Assembly (NCBI GenBank): GCA_005889495.1
Contig: VBHA01000076.1
Span: forward strand, 1 to 50,830
Length of the DNA stretch: 50,830 nucleotides
Source of the DNA: Chloroflexota bacterium
Lineage (GTDB): Bacteria; Chloroflexota; Dormibacteria; Dormibacterales; Dormibacteraceae
Reading direction: 5' to 3'
Shown here: in pieces, positions 16,563 to 25,170 of the stretch
Numbering within the stretch: position 1 is the stretch's first letter
Layout of the letters: each line of letters opens with the position of its first letter
Position numbers and translations under genes: made by a program
Notes under the pieces: model-generated
Told to the model about the DNA's origin: nothing
The model's database searches: none
What the model saw: the letters and a program-made list of their open reading frames with translations, nothing else

Positions 16563-17681
16563 CTAGTCAAGCGAAATCGCGTCGCGCAGCTTGTCGAAGA
16601 ACCCCTTCGAAACCTTCTCCGGCTTGCCGGTGAGCCCGCCGACCTTGCGCAGCAGGGCCTTCTGCTCCGGGGTGAGGTCCTTCGGGACGACCAGCTGCAC
16701 GACCACGTACTGGTCGCCGCGCCGACCGCCGCGCACGTCGGGCATGCCCCGCCCGGCGAGCCGGAACGACTGCCCGTGCTGCGTGCCCGGCGGGATCGCG
16801 ATCTCCACCGCACCCTCGATGGTCGGGATCTCGATCCGGTCGCCGAGCGCCGCCTGGACCATGTTGACCCGAAGCTCGTAGACGATGTCCTGCTCGTGCC
16901 GCGTCAGATAGGGATGCGGCTTGACGCGCAGGACCACGTACAGATCGCCTGGAGGGCCGCCGCGCACGCCCGCCTCGCCCTCGCCGCTGATCCTGATCTG
17001 CGAACCCATGTCGACGCCCGCGGGGATATTCACCGCCAGCCGCTTCGCCTTCTGGACCCGTCCCTGCCCGCGGCACTGCTGGCAGGGGTTCTTCAGGATC
17101 CGCCCCGCGCCACCGCAGGTTGGGCAGGTCGCGGTCGTCACCACCTGGCCGAAGAAGGACTGCGCGGCGCGCCGGACGTGGCCCGAGCCGCCACATCCCG
17201 GGCACGTCTCCTGGCCGGTGCCCGGCTCTGCGCCAGTTCCTGAGCAGTGGTCGCAGGCCGCGAGCTTCGACACGTCGAGCTGCTTCTCGACGCCGCTGAA
17301 CGCCTCCTCGAAGGAGATGGTCAGGTCATAGCGGAGGTCCTCGCCGCGGTTTGAGGCCTGGCGTCGCGAGCGAGCGCCGGCACCGCCCCCGAAGAAGGTG
17401 TCGAAGATGTCGCCGAACGGCATGTCCGAGAAGTCGACCGCCGGCCCGCCGGCACCGGCCGCGGAATGGCCGAAGAGGTCGTAGCTGCGCCGCCGCTGGG
17501 GGTCGGAGAGCACGGCGTAGGCCTCGCTCGCCTCTTTGAAACGCGCGGCCGCGACCGCATCGTCCGGGTTGCGGTCGGGATGAGAGTCCATCGCGATCTT
17601 GCGAAAAGCCCGCTTCAGCTCCTCGGCCGAGGCCTGCCGCCCAACCCCGAGAACTTCGTAGTAGTCGCGCTTGACCGCCAC
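16563..17681 (-). CDS. dnaJ: Chaperone protein DnaJ
   Basis: DnaJ is the Hsp40 co-chaperone that delivers unfolded clients to DnaK and stimulates its ATPase. The 372-residue product has a J domain (about residues 5-70) with the HPD motif in DSHPDRNP, a Gly/Phe-rich linker, and four zinc-binding CxxCxGxG repeats (CDHCSGTG, CPGCGGSG, CPTCGGAG, CQQCRGQG). Two substrate-binding beta domains complete it, so all type I DnaJ modules are present. Its GTG start lies 10 bases after the grpE stop, making it the third gene of hrcA-grpE-dnaJ; dnaK is not in this window. Confidence 0.97.
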   Translation of the reverse strand: MAVKRDYYEVLGVGRQASAEELKRAFRKIAMDSHPDRNPDDAVAAARFKEASEAYAVLSDPQRRRSYDLFGHSAAGAGGPAVDFSDMPFGDIFDTFFGGGAGARSRRQASNRGEDLRYDLTISFEEAFSGVEKQLDVSKLAACDHCSGTGAEPGTGQETCPGCGGSGHVRRAAQSFFGQVVTTATCPTCGGAGRILKNPCQQCRGQGRVQKAKRLAVNIPAGVDMGSQIRISGEGEAGVRGGPPGDLYVVLRVKPHPYLTRHEQDIVYELRVNMVQAALGDRIEIPTIEGAVEIAIPPGTQHGQSFRLAGRGMPDVRGGRRGDQYVVVQLVVPKDLTPEQKALLRKVGGLTGKPEKVSKGFFDKLRDAISLD

Positions 17682-17691
17682 TATCGGTTGG

Positions 17692-18231
17692 TCAGGATTC
17701 GTCGGTTTCGGCTGGGAGGACGGGTCGCCGCGAGACCTTGACCAGGGCGGGCCTCACCACGCGGTCGCGCACGCGGTAACCGCGCCGCAGCTCCGAGACC
17801 ACGGTGTCCTCGGGATGCTCGGTGGACTCCTCGTGGCCGACCGCCTCGTGCAGCTTGGGGTCGAAGCGGGCGCCCACCGAGTCGATCGGCTCCAGGCCGT
17901 GTGTGCCCAGCGCCTCCTCGAGCTTGCGGACGCTCAGCTCCAGTCCTTTCGCCCAGCCCTCGTCGACTCCCTTCGGCTTGTGGTCGAGGACGTTCTGCAG
18001 GTCGTCGAGCACCGGCAGCAGGCGATGGATCAGCTCCGCGGACGCATGCTGCATGGTGTCCAGCTGCTCCTGGCGCATGCGCTTCTTGTAGTTGTCGAAG
18101 TCGGCGGCCAGGCGCAGGTACTTGTCCTTCGCTTCGGCCACGGCCGACTCGAGCTCGGCGATCTTGCCCTCGTACAGGGCGATGCTGGCTTCGAGCTCCT
18201 CCGGGTCGCGAGGATGCTTGCGGGTGGTCAT
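17692..18231 (-). CDS. grpE: Nucleotide exchange factor GrpE
   Basis: GrpE releases ADP from DnaK to reset the chaperone cycle. The 179-residue protein has a long helical N-terminus (ELEASIALYEGKIAELES), the conserved RLAADFDNYKKRMRQEQ segment, LLPVLDDLQNVLD, and the C-terminal beta domain with RFDPKLHEAV and GYRVRDRVVRPALVKVS. Length and domain order are normal. It sits 40 bases downstream of hrcA and 10 bases upstream of dnaJ on the same strand, so it should be co-transcribed and repressed by HrcA through the CIRCE element before hrcA. Confidence 0.96.
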   Translation of the reverse strand: MTTRKHPRDPEELEASIALYEGKIAELESAVAEAKDKYLRLAADFDNYKKRMRQEQLDTMQHASAELIHRLLPVLDDLQNVLDHKPKGVDEGWAKGLELSVRKLEEALGTHGLEPIDSVGARFDPKLHEAVGHEESTEHPEDTVVSELRRGYRVRDRVVRPALVKVSRRPVLPAETDES

Positions 18232-18271
18232 CGCTCTCTAGATACCGCGAGGAGCCTCGAGCTCAAACAGG

Positions 18272-19291
18272 TCAAACTCCAAGCTCGACCATGCGCTCGC
18301 TCGCGCTCCGAGCGACGGCCTGCAGGCGGGCGACCGTCTGGCTGTACGCCATGCGCGTCGGGCCGACCACGCCCAGCACCCCTTTCAGACGGTCCGATGG
18401 GCCGTACGTGGTCAGGACGACCGCGCACGCCTGCAGCTGGCTCGAGGCGTTCTCCGAACCGATGACGATCTGGAGGTCGGAGTCGCCGATGAGCTGGCGC
18501 AGCAGCAGCGTCAGGTAGCGCGTCTCCTCCAGGACCTCCAGCACCTGGTGGACGCGGGAGGATTCGGCAAACTCGGGCTGGCGCAGGAGGTTGCGCACGC
18601 CGTCGTGGACGACGAGGTTCTCAGAGCCCTTCTCGTATGCGTCGAGGACGGCGACGACCCGGCCCAGCAGCTCCTTCTCGAGTCCCAGCGGCGCGCTTTC
18701 GTAGCGCCGGCGGGCCTCGTCGCTCGCGCGGCCGCCCAGGCCCACATTCAACTTCGCGGTGAGCCGTGTGAGCTGCACCTGGGTCGCGGGCTGGGTCGTG
18801 TTGACGACCTGCTGACGCAGCAGGTTGCCCTCCAGGAGGAGGATCAGGAGCACGTCCCTCGGCTCGAGGGAGACCAGGTCGAGGTGCTTGACCCGCGCCA
18901 GCGCGCCCTGAGGAGCGCTCGCCACCGAAGCGTTCTGCGTCACTTCCGCCAGGGTCATCGCCACCCGCTCCACCAGCCCCTCCACATCGGCGGGTGCCTT
19001 CTCCAGCTCGTCGTGGATGTAGGCCTTGATGCGGTCGGGGATGGGCTCGAGGTCCATCAGGAAGTCGACGAAGTAGCGGTAGCCCGAGTCGGTCGGGACG
19101 CGCCCGGCCGAGGTGTGCGGCTGGGACAGGTAGCCGAGGTCGGCAAGGTCGGCGAGCTCACTTCGAATGGTCGCGGACGAAAGGTTGACGAAGTACCGGC
19201 TCTGGAGGGCCTGCGAGCCCACGGGCACGGCCCTCGACGTGAACTCATGCACCACCGCGCGCAGGATCTCCTGCTTCCTGTTCTCCATCAT
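18272..19291 (-). CDS. hrcA: Heat-inducible transcription repressor HrcA
   Basis: HrcA binds CIRCE and represses class I heat-shock genes. The 339-residue product begins ENRKQEILRAVVHEF and SRAVPVGSQAL, the family's N-terminal winged helix, continues with the SSATIRSELADLADLGYL recognition region and PTDSGYRYFVDFLM, and ends in the GAF-like part with the GVLGVVGPTRMAYSQTVA motif. Two ATG codons lie in tandem at 19291 and 19288. CIRCE ends three bases before the first, so autoregulation is direct. The first gene of hrcA-grpE-dnaJ, its upstream promoter must lie in the 3' end of hemW. Confidence 0.96.
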   Translation of the reverse strand: MMENRKQEILRAVVHEFTSRAVPVGSQALQSRYFVNLSSATIRSELADLADLGYLSQPHTSAGRVPTDSGYRYFVDFLMDLEPIPDRIKAYIHDELEKAPADVEGLVERVAMTLAEVTQNASVASAPQGALARVKHLDLVSLEPRDVLLILLLEGNLLRQQVVNTTQPATQVQLTRLTAKLNVGLGGRASDEARRRYESAPLGLEKELLGRVVAVLDAYEKGSENLVVHDGVRNLLRQPEFAESSRVHQVLEVLEETRYLTLLLRQLIGDSDLQIVIGSENASSQLQACAVVLTTYGPSDRLKGVLGVVGPTRMAYSQTVARLQAVARSASERMVELGV

Positions 19292-19294
19292 GGT

Positions 19295-19321
19295 TCAGCA
19301 CTCTCCCCAGGAGAGTGCCAA
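19295..19321 (-). promoter_or_regulatory. CIRCE operator for HrcA
   Basis: TCAGCACTC (19295-19303), a 9-bp spacer and GAGTGCCAA (19313-19321) match the CIRCE consensus TTAGCACTC-N9-GAGTGCTAA at 16 of 18 arm positions. It lies between the hemW stop codon and the hrcA start. A TACTGT hexamer (19324-19329, minus strand) could be the -10, placing the RNA start inside CIRCE. Confidence 0.93.
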
Positions 19322-20491
19322 CTACAGTACCGCCAGGGCGATCTGGTTGTGCAGGTCGAGACCCCGGCGCGTGGGGACCACCCGGCCGTCGACCCTCTCG
19401 ATCAGGCCGGCGTCCTGCAGCTCGGCCAGCTCGCCGTCGAAGCCCGCCGGCGCGACCATGCCGTCGGCCGTACGTAGCCCCAGCATCAGCGCCTCTGCGA
19501 TCGCCTTCCGCGGCTCGAGCTCCTCCCCGTCGGCCCTCGTGGCCGGCGCGGCGGAGATGTACTCACGCGGCCTGGCGACGTTCCACCAGCGCCAGGCCTT
19601 CGCCATGTCGGTGGCGTACGAGTGCGCGCCCGCGCCCGCGCCGTAAACGGGCCGGCATCGCCAGTAGGCCTGGTTGTGCCGCGACTCGAAACCGGGCCGC
19701 GCCCAGCTCGAGACCTCGTAGCGTCGGAACCCGGCGGCCCCCAGCTCCACGCACGCGGCGTCGAGCTGGTCCCACTGGAGGTCTGTCTCGACCTCGGGCA
19801 CGCGACCCTCGGCCCGCCGCCGGTGCAGGAGCGTGCCCTCCTCGAACGACAGGCAGTAGGTCGAGACGTGGTCCGGGCCGAGGGAGATCGCGCGTCCGAG
19901 TGTGTCGAGCCAGGTCGCCATGCTCTGGTAGGGGACCGCGTAGATGAGGTCGATGCTGATGTTGGGCATGCCCATCCGTCGCGCCAGGCCGAACGCGCGC
20001 GTCGCCTGCGCCGCGTCGGTCTTGCGCTCGAGCACCGCAAGCGCTTTCGGATCGAACCCCTGCACGCCCAGGCTCAAACGGTTGACGCCGCCCTCCAGCC
20101 AGGCCTCGACTCGCGCCTCATCGGTGCTCGCGGGGTTGGCCTCCAGCGTGACCTCCGCTTCGGCCGCGAGGTCGAAGTTCGCGCGGATGAACGCGAGGAG
20201 GCGCGCCGCCTCAGGAGCCGGCAGCAGGCTCGGCGTGCCGCCGCCGAAGTAGACCGTCTCGAGCGGCTGAAACGAATGACGCTCGCGCGCGAAGACAAGC
20301 TCGCGCTCCAGCGCGTCGACGTAGTCCGGCATGAGGCGGTCCATGCCCGCGTACGCGTTGAAGTCGCAGTAACCGCACTTGTGGCGGCAGAACGGGATGT
20401 GCAAATAGAGGTGGCGGAAGGGCAGAAGACCTTCTCCTCCCCATTCATGGGGAGGTGGCGCGAAGCGCCGGAGGGGCAGGTGCGCACTCAT
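19322..20491 (-). CDS. hemW: Radical SAM HemW-type protein (coproporphyrinogen III oxidase-like)
   Basis: The 389-residue protein has the radical SAM motif CRHKCGYC (Cys35, Cys39, Cys42) preceded by LYLHIPF, then ETVYFGGGTPSLLP, TLEANPAS and NRLSLGVQGFDP, which define the HemW/HemN-like family. HemW is now regarded as a heme chaperone rather than the oxidase itself. The N-terminal 25 residues (LPLRRFAPPPHEWGGEG and neighbours) are unusual: they are the translation of a double-hairpin element also found at 45401-45447. The start ATG 20491 overlaps the ybaK stop (ATGA). Its stop touches the CIRCE element of hrcA. Confidence 0.92.
   Translation of the reverse strand: MSAHLPLRRFAPPPHEWGGEGLLPFRHLYLHIPFCRHKCGYCDFNAYAGMDRLMPDYVDALERELVFARERHSFQPLETVYFGGGTPSLLPAPEAARLLAFIRANFDLAAEAEVTLEANPASTDEARVEAWLEGGVNRLSLGVQGFDPKALAVLERKTDAAQATRAFGLARRMGMPNISIDLIYAVPYQSMATWLDTLGRAISLGPDHVSTYCLSFEEGTLLHRRRAEGRVPEVETDLQWDQLDAACVELGAAGFRRYEVSSWARPGFESRHNQAYWRCRPVYGAGAGAHSYATDMAKAWRWWNVARPREYISAAPATRADGEELEPRKAIAEALMLGLRTADGMVAPAGFDGELAELQDAGLIERVDGRVVPTRRGLDLHNQIALAVL
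20437..20479 (+). repeat. Dispersed double-hairpin element, copy 1, inside hemW
   Basis: CTCCCCAT-TC-ATGGGGAG is followed two bases later by GGCGC-GAA-GCGCC and then GGAGGGGCAG. A second element of the same design and largely the same sequence lies at 45401-45447. Here it encodes part of the HemW N-terminus, antisense to the strand as written. Confidence 0.75.
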
Positions 20492-20937
20492 TTGAGGTCC
20501 ACCACCGTGGCGTTGCTCAGCTCGAGCAGTCGACCTGGCTCGATCTCGAAGACCGAGTCCGGTCTCCCGGCCGCGGCCCAGACGACCGGGAACCGGATCA
20601 GGTCGCGGTCCATGAAGACCGGGACCGCCGTCACGTGCCCGAAAGGCGGGACGCCGCCGATCGAGTAGCCGGTCGCGGCCCGGGCGGTCTCTGCGTCCGC
20701 CTTCGCCACCGGCTCACCGGCGACCTCCCCCAGCCTTCGCTCGTCGAGCCGGTTGGCGCCGCTCACCAGCGCCACGACGGGTCTGCCGGCGGCCACGAAG
20801 ACGAGCGACTTCACGATCTGGCCCAGCTCGCAGCCGACGGCCCGCGCGGCGTCCACCGCGGTGCGCGTGCCCTGCGGGAACTCCCTCACGTGCACGCCGG
20901 AGTCGGTGGCGGCGAGCCAGGCCTGGAACCGATCCAC
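20488..20937 (-). CDS. YbaK/EbsC family aminoacyl-tRNA deacylase
   Basis: YbaK-family proteins hydrolyse mischarged tRNAs such as Cys-tRNAPro in trans. The product (149 residues from GTG 20937, 151 from GTG 20943) shows the family pattern: TRTAVDAARAVGCELGQIVKSLVF with the conserved Lys, LVSGANRLDERRL, the ATGYSIGGVPPFGH glycine-rich loop and VFMDRDLIRF. The inner GTG is preferred because TATCGT lies 7 bases before it. Its stop overlaps the hemW start. The divergent epimerase begins 29 bp away. The exact substrate cannot be told from sequence. Confidence 0.9.
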   Translation of the reverse strand: MDRFQAWLAATDSGVHVREFPQGTRTAVDAARAVGCELGQIVKSLVFVAAGRPVVALVSGANRLDERRLGEVAGEPVAKADAETARAATGYSIGGVPPFGHVTAVPVFMDRDLIRFPVVWAAAGRPDSVFEIEPGRLLELSNATVVDLK

Positions 20938-20944
20938 GGCCACA

Positions 20945-20958
20945 ACGATAGGTAGTCT
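20945..20958. promoter_or_regulatory. Back-to-back -10 elements for ybaK (minus) and epimerase (plus)
   Basis: ACGATA (20945-20950) reads TATCGT on the minus strand, 7 bases before GTG 20937. TAGTCT (20953-20958) lies 8 bases before ATG 20967. Only two bases separate the hexamers, and neither gene has a Shine-Dalgarno sequence. Confidence 0.45.
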
Positions 20959-20966
20959 TTTCCGAC

Positions 20967-21947
20967 ATGCTCGAAACCCCGACCCGGGTCGTCGTCACCG
21001 GCGCGGCCGGATTCATCGGCTCGCACCTGTGCGAGCGCCTGCTCTCCGCGGGACACGAGGTGGTCGGCATCGACTCCTTCAGCGATTACTACGAGCGGGC
21101 GAGCAAGGAGCGAAACGTCGAGGCCGCGGGGAAGCACGGCAGCTTCACCCTCGAGGAGTCAGACCTCGTCGACGCCGACCTCGATCGCCTGCTTCAGGGC
21201 GCGACCGTCGTCTTCCACCTCGCGGGCCAGCCGGGCGTGCGCCCGAGCTGGGGGAGCCACTTCGACCGCTACGTGCACGACAACATCGTCGCCACCCAGC
21301 GACTGCTCGAGGCGCTGCGCGAGGAACCTGTGAAGAGACTCGTGTTCGCGTCGAGCTCATCGGTCTATGGGGACGCGGAGATGTTCCCGACCAAGGAGAC
21401 GGCCCTGCCGCGCCCAGTCTCGCCCTACGGCATGACCAAGCTGGCCGCCGAGCACCTGACCTTCGTCTACATGCGCAACTTCGGCATCCCCGCGACCTCG
21501 CTCCGCTACTTCACCGTCTATGGCCCTCGCCAGCGGCCGGACATGGCGTTCTGCCGGTTCATGGAAGCGCTGGTCGAGGAGCAGGAGATCGAGATCTTCG
21601 GTGACGGCGAGCAAACACGCGAGTTCACGTACGTCTCGGATGCCGTCGACGGGACCGTCAAGGCCGCGTCGGCCGACGTGGTCGGACAGATCATCAACCT
21701 TGGTGGTGGCAGCCGTGTCACCGTGAACAGGGTCCTCCACACGCTCGAGGAGATCAGTCACGTGCAGCCGCGGCGCAAGCATCTGCCTGCCGCGCCGGGC
21801 GACCCGCGGCACACCGGCGCTTCGATCAACCTGGCCCGTGAAAAGCTTGGTTGGGAGCCCCGCGTCTCGCTGCGCGAAGGGCTCACCAAGCAGTGGGACT
21901 GGTTCCTGGCGACCTCCGCGAAGAGCCCGGGCGTCTCGCGCCGCTAG
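20967..21947 (+). CDS. NAD-dependent epimerase/dehydratase
   Basis: The 326-residue extended SDR enzyme probably acts on a UDP-sugar, for example UDP-glucuronate or UDP-glucose 4-epimerisation. It shows GAAGFIGSHLCERL (NAD site, about 12-25), HLAGQPGVRPSWG, FASSSSVYGD, the catalytic Tyr154/Lys158 in SPYGMTKLAAEH, YFTVYGPRQRPDM and REFTYVSDAVDGT. The HLAGQPGVR segment resembles UDP-glucuronate epimerases and related decarboxylases. ATG 20967 follows a TAGTCT hexamer by 8 bases, and no ribosome site is present. Its stop TAG shares the CTAG palindrome 21944-21947 with the stop of the convergent lipoprotein gene. Confidence 0.9.
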   Translation: MLETPTRVVVTGAAGFIGSHLCERLLSAGHEVVGIDSFSDYYERASKERNVEAAGKHGSFTLEESDLVDADLDRLLQGATVVFHLAGQPGVRPSWGSHFDRYVHDNIVATQRLLEALREEPVKRLVFASSSSVYGDAEMFPTKETALPRPVSPYGMTKLAAEHLTFVYMRNFGIPATSLRYFTVYGPRQRPDMAFCRFMEALVEEQEIEIFGDGEQTREFTYVSDAVDGTVKAASADVVGQIINLGGGSRVTVNRVLHTLEEISHVQPRRKHLPAAPGDPRHTGASINLAREKLGWEPRVSLREGLTKQWDWFLATSAKSPGVSRR

Positions 21948-22987
21948 GAGGCCAGCGCCAGCTTCCAGGCGATGGCGGTGTCGTGCGACGGGTTCTCGCA
22001 TTCCTTGGAAGCCGCTTCGCCTTCGAGGCTTGCCTTGCAGATGATCATGATGCCGTAGGTGCCGGAAGACAGCACGTACTCGTACACCCCGGCCGCCGGC
22101 GTGCCGCCGATGGGGATGTAGCCGCTGTAGATGCCTTCGGCGTCAGCCGTCGGACTCGGTCCGAACAGCTTGCTGAAGGACGGGCCGTCGGCGGCGCTCG
22201 GCAGCCTCAGCAGCGCGGTCTGCACCTCCATGTGCGTGTCGTTGTTCAATGCGTAGTCGCCATAGACGAAGCTCGTGACGCCGCTGCTCCGAAGGACCTG
22301 CAGCGCGTAGTCGGGCAGAGAGGTGCGGGTCAGGGTCACGAACGCTTCGATCGGCACCTGCGTCGCGCCGAGGAACGTGATCAGGCGGCCGGGCGGCGGC
22401 AGGAGCTTGACGTCGACCGGTGTGGGCGAGGTGTGCACCTTGCTCAGGTCGCGCATCCCTGCGGCGAACTTCTTCGCGTTCTTCGCCAGCATGTCCACCT
22501 TCGTGTTGTTGTCCTTGCGCGCCCAGACGAGGGTCAGGATGACCTGTCCCACGCGGACAAAGGTCCGGGTGATGAAGGGCGCCCCGCCGCCGTTTCCCGT
22601 GACCGGGTAGTAAAGGACGTCGTCCCCCACCTTCGGCGTCGACGGCGAGGCGCCGAACGCGGCCTTGTAGTTGCTCATGGCCGTGGTGGCTGAAGCGGCT
22701 TTGTCGTAGAGGGTGTAGCGCGCGAACAGCTCCTCCGCGGTGCCCATGTGCAGGTAGTCCTCGCTGACCGAGAACTTCACCGTCGCGGGGGTGGTCTCCG
22801 CATCCAGCGGCCGCACCTCGAAGGAGGGCGCGCTCGCCCACCAGTTGCTGTCGCCCATCAGGCTTCGGACGTCAGCCATGCTCGGCATGATCGAGTAGAG
22901 GTCGGCCGGCTTCGCGTTCAGGCTCGCCGACCCGGCCGTGCACGACGCGCCGAACACCGCGAGCGCGAGCAGGGCGACTGTGCGCAT
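21944..22987 (-). CDS. Predicted lipoprotein, unknown function
   Basis: The 347-residue protein begins MRTVALLALAVFGASC, a signal peptide ending in a lipobox with Cys16, so it should be membrane-anchored and exported. The mature part is soluble, with mixed beta-alpha character (LYSIMPSMADVRSLMGD, VRPLDAETTPATVKFSVSED, FITRTFVRVGQVILTLVWAR) and resembles the sensor-like PknH-type extracellular domains only in general appearance. I recognise no family with confidence. ATG 22987 lies 4 bases after the lepA stop, so it is probably in an operon with lepA. A TTG further upstream would remove the clean signal peptide start. Confidence 0.8.
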   Translation of the reverse strand: MRTVALLALAVFGASCTAGSASLNAKPADLYSIMPSMADVRSLMGDSNWWASAPSFEVRPLDAETTPATVKFSVSEDYLHMGTAEELFARYTLYDKAASATTAMSNYKAAFGASPSTPKVGDDVLYYPVTGNGGGAPFITRTFVRVGQVILTLVWARKDNNTKVDMLAKNAKKFAAGMRDLSKVHTSPTPVDVKLLPPPGRLITFLGATQVPIEAFVTLTRTSLPDYALQVLRSSGVTSFVYGDYALNNDTHMEVQTALLRLPSAADGPSFSKLFGPSPTADAEGIYSGYIPIGGTPAAGVYEYVLSSGTYGIMIICKASLEGEAASKECENPSHDTAIAWKLALAS

Positions 22988-22991
22988 CGCT

Positions 22992-24800
22992 CTAATCAAG
23001 CTTCAGCACCGCCATGAACGCTTCCTGCGGAATCTCGACCGAACCCACCCGCTTCATCCGTCGCTTGCCTTCCTTCTGCTTCTCCAACAGTTTGCGTTTA
23101 CGGGTCACGTCTCCGCCATAGCATTTCGCGATGACGTCCTTGCGCATCGCCGGGATCGTCTCGCGGGCGATCACCTTACCGCCAATGGCAGCCTGGATCG
23201 GCACCTCGTACATCTGGCGGGGGATGATCGACTTGAGCTTCTCCGCCAGGCGGCGGCCCTGCGCCTGGGCCTTGGAACGGTGGGTGATCAGGGACAGGGC
23301 GTCCACCGGCTCGCCCGCCACCAGCACGTCGAGCTTCGAGAGGTCGCCTTCGCGGAAGCCAAGCATCTCGTAGTCCATCGACGCGTAGCCCTTGGAGCGG
23401 GACTTCAGCTGGTCGTAGAAGTCGTGGATGATCTCGCCGAGCGGGATCTCGTACTCGAGCACGACGCGGTCGCCAGGCCGGTGCTCGAGTTGCTTGAAGG
23501 ACCCTCGCCGCTCCTGGCAGAGCTCCATCATCGGACCGACGTACACCGACGGCGCGATGATCGAAAGCTTGACGAAGGGTTCGGCGATCGACTCGACCAA
23601 CGTCGGGTCGGGCAGCAGCGCCGGGTTGTCGACCTCGACCACCTCGCCGCGCCTGAGCTTGACCTGGTACGCGACCGTCGGCGCCGTGGTGATGAGGTCG
23701 AGCTCGAACTCCCGCTCCAGGCGCTCCTGCACGATCTCGAGGTGCAGCAGGCCGAGGAATCCGCACCGGAAGCCGAAGCCGAGGGCGGCCGAGTTCTCGG
23801 GCTCGTACGAGAGCGCCGCGTCGTTGAGCTGCAGCTTCTCGAGCGCCTCCTTCAGGTCTGAGAACTGGTCGGACTCGGTCGGGAACAGCCCGGCGAACAC
23901 CATCGGCTTCACCTGCCGGTAGCCCGGCAGAGGCGTGGTCGCGCCGTGCTCCGCGGTCGTGATCGTGTCGCCGACCCGCGCGTCGACCACGTTCTTGATC
24001 GCTGCGGTGACGTAGCCGACCTCGCCCGCCGTCAGCTTGTCTGCGGGCCGCGGCCGCGGCGCAAACCAGCCGACCTCGTCGACCTCGTGGACCTTGCCGG
24101 TGTTCATCATCCGGACCCGGGTGCGCGGGATGATCTCGCCGTCGACCACACGCACGTATGTGATCACGCCTCGGTAGGGGTCGTAGTGGGAGTCGAAGAT
24201 CAGCGCGCGCAGCGGCCTCGAGGGATCGCCGCGGGGAGGCGGCACCCGGTTGACGACGGCCTCGAGGATGTCGTCGGTGCCGACCCCGAGCTTGGCCGAG
24301 GCGAAGACGACCTGGTCGCGAGAGATGCCGGTGACGTCGGCGATCTCCTCGGCGACGAGCTCGGGCTGCGCGGCGTCGAGGTCGATCTTGTTGACCACCG
24401 GGACGATGGTCAGCCCCGCCTCGACCGCCTGGTAGAGGTTGGCAAGGGTCTGCGCTTCGATCCCCTGCGCCGCGTCGACGACCAGGATGGCGCCCTCGCA
24501 CGCGGCCAGGGAGCGCGAGACCTCGTAGGCGAAGTCGACGTGCCCCGGGGTGTCGATCAGGTTGAGCTCGTAAGACTGCCCGTCGTGCGCCGGGTAGGTC
24601 ATCCGGACGGCCTGGAGCTTGATCGTGATCCCGCGTTCGCGCTCCAGGTCCATGGTGTCCAGCACCTGGTCCTGCATGTCGCGCTTGCTGATCGAGCCGG
24701 TGCGCTCGAGCAGCCTGTCGGCGAGCGTCGACTTGCCGTGGTCGATGTGGGCGATGATGCAGAAGTTCCGCACCAGCGCCTGCCTGGTCGTCACTGCCAT
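22992..24800 (-). CDS. lepA: Elongation factor 4 (LepA), ribosome-associated GTPase
   Basis: LepA is a translational GTPase that acts on ribosome assembly or initiation and back-translocation. The 602-residue protein has the G1 motif AHIDHGKST, the G2 region [14 protein letters not shown] (G3), VVNKIDLD (G4), then domains II, III and V-like, and the LepA-specific C-terminus ([22 protein letters not shown]). ATG 24800 is chosen because [13 protein letters not shown] follows as in the family; upstream residues in frame belong to the antisense neighbour. TAGCAT 7 bases before the ATG is a probable -10, coinciding with the first two codons (ATG CTA) of the divergent gene. Confidence 0.97.
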   Translation of the reverse strand: MAVTTRQALVRNFCIIAHIDHGKSTLADRLLERTGSISKRDMQDQVLDTMDLERERGITIKLQAVRMTYPAHDGQSYELNLIDTPGHVDFAYEVSRSLAACEGAILVVDAAQGIEAQTLANLYQAVEAGLTIVPVVNKIDLDAAQPELVAEEIADVTGISRDQVVFASAKLGVGTDDILEAVVNRVPPPRGDPSRPLRALIFDSHYDPYRGVITYVRVVDGEIIPRTRVRMMNTGKVHEVDEVGWFAPRPRPADKLTAGEVGYVTAAIKNVVDARVGDTITTAEHGATTPLPGYRQVKPMVFAGLFPTESDQFSDLKEALEKLQLNDAALSYEPENSAALGFGFRCGFLGLLHLEIVQERLEREFELDLITTAPTVAYQVKLRRGEVVEVDNPALLPDPTLVESIAEPFVKLSIIAPSVYVGPMMELCQERRGSFKQLEHRPGDRVVLEYEIPLGEIIHDFYDQLKSRSKGYASMDYEMLGFREGDLSKLDVLVAGEPVDALSLITHRSKAQAQGRRLAEKLKSIIPRQMYEVPIQAAIGGKVIARETIPAMRKDVIAKCYGGDVTRKRKLLEKQKEGKRRMKRVGSVEIPQEAFMAVLKLD

Positions 24801-24807
24801 CGTCAGA

Positions 24808-24813
24808 ATGCTA
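24808..24813 (-). promoter_or_regulatory. Putative -10 element (TAGCAT) for leaderless lepA
   Basis: TAGCAT on the minus strand lies 7 bases before the lepA ATG. The same six bases are the start codon and second codon (ATG CTA) of the divergent membrane-protein gene. Confidence 0.45.
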
Positions 24814-25152
24814 GGGATCGTGGCCGTGGTGCTCGTGATCGGAGTGGTGCTTGCGGTCGCCGGCGTGGTGCTGCTGGTCAACCTGTTCGGCGCCGGCGAC
24901 CACGTGATCAGGCGCGTCACCTCGAAGTACCTCGGCTCGCTGCCGCCTGGTTTCGCCGCCTCCAGGCGAGGCTTTCGGATCTACGCGCTCCTGGTCTTCG
25001 CGGTCGGCATCCTCTGCCTCGGCCTTGCCGCGACGTCGTGGTTCCTGCCGGCGGCCGCCGGCCTGTTGGTGGTCGGGGCGCTGATCTTCGGCATCGGTTC
25101 CGTGCTGGCGATCGCCGGCGAGGTGGAAACGGCGCGCGGCAACAAGCCCTGA
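24808..25152 (+). CDS. Small membrane protein, unknown function
   Basis: The 114-residue product has a long hydrophobic N-terminal helix (about residues 2-26), a short polar loop containing [20 protein letters not shown], and two more hydrophobic segments (about 56-74 and 77-98), so it is a three-helix membrane protein. ATG 24808 lies 7 bp from the divergent lepA start. I see no clear promoter hexamer for it, so expression is uncertain, but the clean topology and GC-rich codon use support a real gene. No family is recognised. Confidence 0.7.
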   Translation: MLGIVAVVLVIGVVLAVAGVVLLVNLFGAGDHVIRRVTSKYLGSLPPGFAASRRGFRIYALLVFAVGILCLGLAATSWFLPAAAGLLVVGALIFGIGSVLAIAGEVETARGNKP

Positions 25153-25170
25153 CCTCTCGCGAGGCCGAGA

